The translations under genes were made by a program, and so were the position numbers. The notes below the pieces were generated by a model that made no database searches, was not told the origin of the DNA, and saw nothing but the letters and a program-made list of their open reading frames with translations. DNA of 14,135 bases from Deltaproteobacteria bacterium (GTDB lineage: Bacteria > JAUYMQ01): assembly GCA_030698575.1 (NCBI GenBank), contig JAUYMQ010000065.1:1-14135 (forward strand), read 5' to 3'. This document shows, piece after piece, positions 13,516 through 14,135 of the stretch; positions within the stretch are counted from its first letter, which is position 1; each line of letters begins with the position of its first letter.

Positions 13516-14135
13516 ATGGCCGAACCTGATTTCTACCTGAACGAGGAGCAGCGGGCCCTTCAGCGAACGTTGCGGGAGTTCGTGGCCAAGGAGATCGCGC
13601 CGATCGCCGCGCGATGCGACGCGGAGGAGCGTTTTCCCGTCGAGCTGTTCAAGAGGATGGGAGATCTCGGTTATCTCGGCGTGCGGTTTCCAGAGGAGTT
13701 CGACGGCGCGGGCGGAAGCAACCTGGACTACGCCATTCTTTGCGAAGAGCTGGCTTACGGTTCGGGGGGCATCGCCCTGGGAATCTACGTGCACATGGCG
13801 CTGGCATGCGCGGCGCTGGAAGCCTTCGCATCGGAGGAGATGAAGAAAGAATGGCTCCCGCCGGCGCTGCGGGGTGAGAAGATAGGCGCGTGGGGATTCG
13901 CGGAGGCCGGGGCGGGCTCCGACGCGGCTTCGATCGCCACGCGTGCCGTTGCCGAGGGAGACGAGTACGTTCTGAACGGGTCCAAGCTCTTCATCACGAA
14001 CGGACCCATCGCCGACTTCGTCGTGGTCGTGGCTTCCACGGCGCCCGGGCAGGGGCTCAAGGGGCTCTCCCTCTTCCTCGTCGAGCGCGACCGACCGGGG
14101 TTCCGGGTGGGCGGCGTGCTCTCGAAGCTCGGCGT
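13516..14135 (+). CDS. Acyl-CoA dehydrogenase, 5' part (runs off the window)
   Basis: The first 206 residues of a second acyl-CoA dehydrogenase. The N-terminal helical domain (LNEEQRALQRTLREFVAKEI), the beta-domain segment FAEAGAGSDAASIAT (about 132-146) and the FITNGP segment are all clear and match the family. ATG 13516 has AGGGGA about 7 nt upstream, 1 nt after the crotonase stop. The C-terminal catalytic region lies beyond the right edge, so I cannot say where its base sits or which acyl group it prefers. It is clearly different in sequence from the dehydrogenase at 9507-10664 and probably acts on a different intermediate. The frame is open to the last base. Confidence 0.92.
   Translation, partial: MAEPDFYLNEEQRALQRTLREFVAKEIAPIAARCDAEERFPVELFKRMGDLGYLGVRFPEEFDGAGGSNLDYAILCEELAYGSGGIALGIYVHMALACAALEAFASEEMKKEWLPPALRGEKIGAWGFAEAGAGSDAASIATRAVAEGDEYVLNGSKLFITNGPIADFVVVVASTAPGQGLKGLSLFLVERDRPGFRVGGVLSKLG

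Noticed and set aside
1-14135. CRISPR array, tRNA/rRNA genes, insertion sequences or integrase/transposase genes
   Set aside because: I saw no regularly spaced repeats, no RNA gene signatures and no recombinase-like protein on either strand.

Overview
The window is GC-rich bacterial DNA. It uses many GTG starts, genes are tightly packed with 4-bp GTGA stop/start overlaps, and acyl-CoA-metabolism genes are abundant. This fits an uncultured, environmental, high-GC bacterium such as a Desulfobacterota/Binatota-, Rokubacteria- or Tectomicrobia-type lineage. That placement is inferred from gene content only. I see no rRNA, tRNA, CRISPR array, transposase or integrase.

Left part (1-2850): the 3' end of a VIT1/CCC1-type membrane transporter gene (+) converges on a PAPS-dependent sulfotransferase gene (-). 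The sulfotransferase has its own promoter, with a TetR-type palindrome over the -35. Next comes a limonene-epoxide-hydrolase/SnoaL-like gene (-) that is physically broken. Its first ~31 codons (2844 to ~2752) are separated from the catalytic C-terminal part (2277-1987) by about 0.48 kb carrying a small four-helix membrane-protein gene. One junction has an attC-like (integron cassette) core site. This is the oddest structure in the window.

Central part (2887-11329, all minus): one long operon transcribed right to left. The order is TetR regulator, acyl-CoA dehydrogenase, thiolase-like (SCP-x/Ltp) protein, DUF35 OB-fold/Zn-ribbon protein, enoyl-CoA hydratase, short citrate-synthase/citryl-CoA-lyase-like protein, acyl-CoA synthetase, zinc alcohol dehydrogenase and patatin-like lipase, with the broken epoxide-hydrolase gene at its far end. 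Junctions are overlaps or gaps of a few bases down to the dehydrogenase, then 61 and 42 nt.

Right part (11438-14135, all plus): a divergent operon of amidohydrolase_2 protein, hot-dog thioesterase, second crotonase-fold protein and second acyl-CoA dehydrogenase (cut by the window end). The 108-bp divergent region holds an inverted repeat that is the likely TetR operator. It also holds a promoter that would make the tetR message nearly leaderless, and two tandem GC hairpins in the amidohydrolase leader.

Together the two operons look like a CoA-dependent catabolic pathway under one regulator. An esterase/lipase or amidohydrolase releases an acid and the ligase activates it with CoA. Dehydrogenase and hydratase then oxidise and hydrate it, and a non-thiolytic Ltp/DUF35 aldolase (or the citryl-CoA-lyase-like protein) cleaves a C-C bond. 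The alcohol dehydrogenase handles an alcohol or aldehyde product and the thioesterase recycles CoA. The substrate (branched, cyclic, terpenoid or steroid-like) cannot be read from the sequence.
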